64,000 nucleotides of DNA, taken from assembly GCF_002875945.1 (NCBI RefSeq), contig NZ_MCZK01000097.1, forward strand, positions 62,001-126,000, read 5' to 3'. Origin of the DNA: Vibrio lentus (lineage in GTDB: Bacteria > Pseudomonadota > Gammaproteobacteria > Enterobacterales > Vibrionaceae). The notes below the pieces were generated by a model. That model saw only the letters and a list, made by a program, of their open reading frames with translations. It did not search any database and was not told the DNA's origin. The position numbers and the translations under genes are program-made. Shown here in pieces: positions 62,983 through 64,000 of this stretch (position 1 is the stretch's first letter; each line of letters starts with the position of its first letter).

Positions 62983-63573
62983 ATGAGCAACGCGCCTTTA
63001 AATAACGGTCGCAGGCGTTTCTTAACCGCAACAACAGCCGTTGTTGGTGGTTTAGGAGCAGCTGCTGTAGCCGTGCCTTTTATTAAATCATGGAATCCGA
63101 GTGCTAAGGCGAAAGCTGCAGGCGCGCCGGTGGAAGTGGAAGTCAGTAAGTTAGAACCGGGACAAATGGTTCGTGTCGAGTGGCAAGGTAAGCCTGTATG
63201 GGTTGTACGCCGAGCTGAATCGGTACTAGAAAACCTAAAAGCGATCGGTGGTCAACTTCGTGACCCTCAATCTGAAGCTGAACAACAACCTGAGTACGCA
63301 CAGAACGAGTTTCGTTCGATTAAGCCGGAATTCTTCGTTGCTGTTGGTTTCTGCACACACTTAGGTTGTTCTCCAACTTACCTGCCAGATTCTTTCGCAG
63401 AACAGGTTCAGGGCGTTAAGTCTGGTTTCTTCTGTCCTTGTCATGGTTCAAAGTTTGATATGGCAGGTCGAGTATTCCAAGGCGTACCGGCTCCATTGAA
63501 CCTTGTTGTACCAAAGCATATGTATTTGAGTGACACGAAGATCATGATCGGTGTCGACGAGGGAGACGCATAA
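62983..63573 (+). CDS. petA: Ubiquinol-cytochrome c reductase, Rieske iron-sulfur subunit
   Basis: A 196-residue subunit of the cytochrome bc1 complex. The N-terminus has a twin-arginine-like NNGRRRFLTATTA motif followed by a membrane helix (about 16-35), as usual for bacterial Rieske proteins. The [2Fe-2S] ligands are CTHLGC (about 128-133) and CPCHGS (about 150-155), the latter preceded by FF and followed by KFDMAGRV. Start ATG 62983 with GGGAG nine bases upstream. The stop overlaps the petB ATG by one base. Confidence 0.96.
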   Translation: MSNAPLNNGRRRFLTATTAVVGGLGAAAVAVPFIKSWNPSAKAKAAGAPVEVEVSKLEPGQMVRVEWQGKPVWVVRRAESVLENLKAIGGQLRDPQSEAEQQPEYAQNEFRSIKPEFFVAVGFCTHLGCSPTYLPDSFAEQVQGVKSGFFCPCHGSKFDMAGRVFQGVPAPLNLVVPKHMYLSDTKIMIGVDEGDA

Positions 63574-64000
63574 TGCAAGGATTGCTTGATTGGGTAGAAA
63601 AACGTCTACCCGCGATGAATGCTTACAAAAAGCACTTATCTGAATACCCAATGCCTAAGAACTTTAACTTTTGGTACCTTTTCGGTTCTTTGGCAATGTT
63701 GGTCCTGGTTAACCAAATCCTTACGGGTATCTGGTTAACAATGAACTACGTGCCGTCTGGTGAGGGTGCGTTTGCTTCTGTTGAATACATCATGCGTGAT
63801 GTGGAATACGGTTGGTTACTGCGTTACATGCACTCAACTGGCGCTTCTGCGTTCTTCGTGGTTATCTACCTGCATATGTTCCGTGGTCTAATCTACGGTT
63901 CTTACCAAAAACCTCGTGAGCTACTTTGGATCTTCGGTATGTTGATCTTCTTAGTGCTTATGGCTGAAGCTTTCATGGGTTACTTACTACCATGGGGTCA
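63573..64000 (+). CDS. petB: Cytochrome b of the bc1 complex, N-terminal part (cut by window edge)
   Basis: The first 142 codons of the quinol-oxidising membrane subunit. Visible are MQGLLDWVEKRLP, two or three membrane helices, and the conserved heme-ligand region (YGWLLRYMHSTGASAFF and IYLHMFRG, both with His ligands). The last residues in the window (MGYLLPWGQ) are the well-known cytochrome b PWGQ motif. The start overlaps the petA stop. petC is expected downstream. Confidence 0.96.
   Translation, partial: MQGLLDWVEKRLPAMNAYKKHLSEYPMPKNFNFWYLFGSLAMLVLVNQILTGIWLTMNYVPSGEGAFASVEYIMRDVEYGWLLRYMHSTGASAFFVVIYLHMFRGLIYGSYQKPRELLWIFGMLIFLVLMAEAFMGYLLPWG

Noticed and set aside
1..64000. CRISPR array, insertion sequence, integron or prophage
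   Set aside because: No regularly spaced repeats beyond short microsatellites, no transposase, integrase or phage genes, and gene order is that of a conserved chromosome.

Overview
This window is almost entirely chromosomal core sequence from a gammaproteobacterium, very probably a Vibrio. The genus call rests on three things: the leuO / acyl-CoA ligase / ilvIH order, the MJ1255-type glycosyltransferase beside leuO, and protein sequences that are clearly enterobacterial-like but Vibrio-flavoured, such as ParC with its quinolone-region serine at position 85. The species cannot be fixed from the window, although the sequence would fit the Splendidus group. I see no prophage, insertion sequence, integron or CRISPR array.

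Left part (1-16.9 kb): the window opens on the first codons of leuA (minus strand). Upstream of it is a complete leu attenuation module: promoter, a 20-residue leucine-rich leader peptide and a terminator hairpin. Divergent from it is a three-gene efflux operon (TetR regulator, membrane-fusion protein, RND pump) with two near-identical palindromic operators in front. A PAP2 phosphatase and an MJ1255-type glycosyltransferase follow, then leuO, a long-chain acyl-CoA ligase, ilvIH (acetolactate synthase III), a GGDEF diguanylate cyclase, a small membrane ORF beside a hexamer repeat tract, and a GntR-family regulator. Branched-chain amino acid synthesis (leu, ilvIH) and its regulator leuO are thus linked but separated by accessory genes.

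Middle part (17-30 kb): pykF is divergent from a DeoR-type regulator that sits directly before glmS. Then come an O-acetylhomoserine sulfhydrylase-like gene, a tRNA-Ile2 (CAU) and the macromolecular-synthesis operon rpsU-yqeY-dnaG-rpoD. This operon is divergent from tsaD, as in enterobacteria, so ribosomal protein S21, primase and sigma-70 are transcribed together. Glycolytic output and amino-sugar entry into cell wall synthesis sit side by side.

Right-middle part (30-57 kb): a backbone familiar from E. coli (plsY, folB, uppP, cca, ygiM-like, ygiF, glnE, hldE, tolC, nudF, yqiB, cpdA, yqiA, parE, parC) is interrupted by three functional pairs: gspAB (type II secretion assembly), a PhoU-like/Pit phosphate uptake pair, and a potassium-channel-like gene divergent from a chemoreceptor with almost no periplasmic domain.

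Right end (57-64 kb): degS and degQ (envelope proteases), zapG, zapE, rplM-rpsI with a structured leader, and the start of petABC (Rieske protein, partial cytochrome b) running off the edge. Nearly every transcription unit ends in a recognisable intrinsic terminator. The less ordinary content is regulatory and small-scale: operators, leader peptides, mini-ORFs and short repeats. I found no clear candidate for a wholly new multi-gene system.
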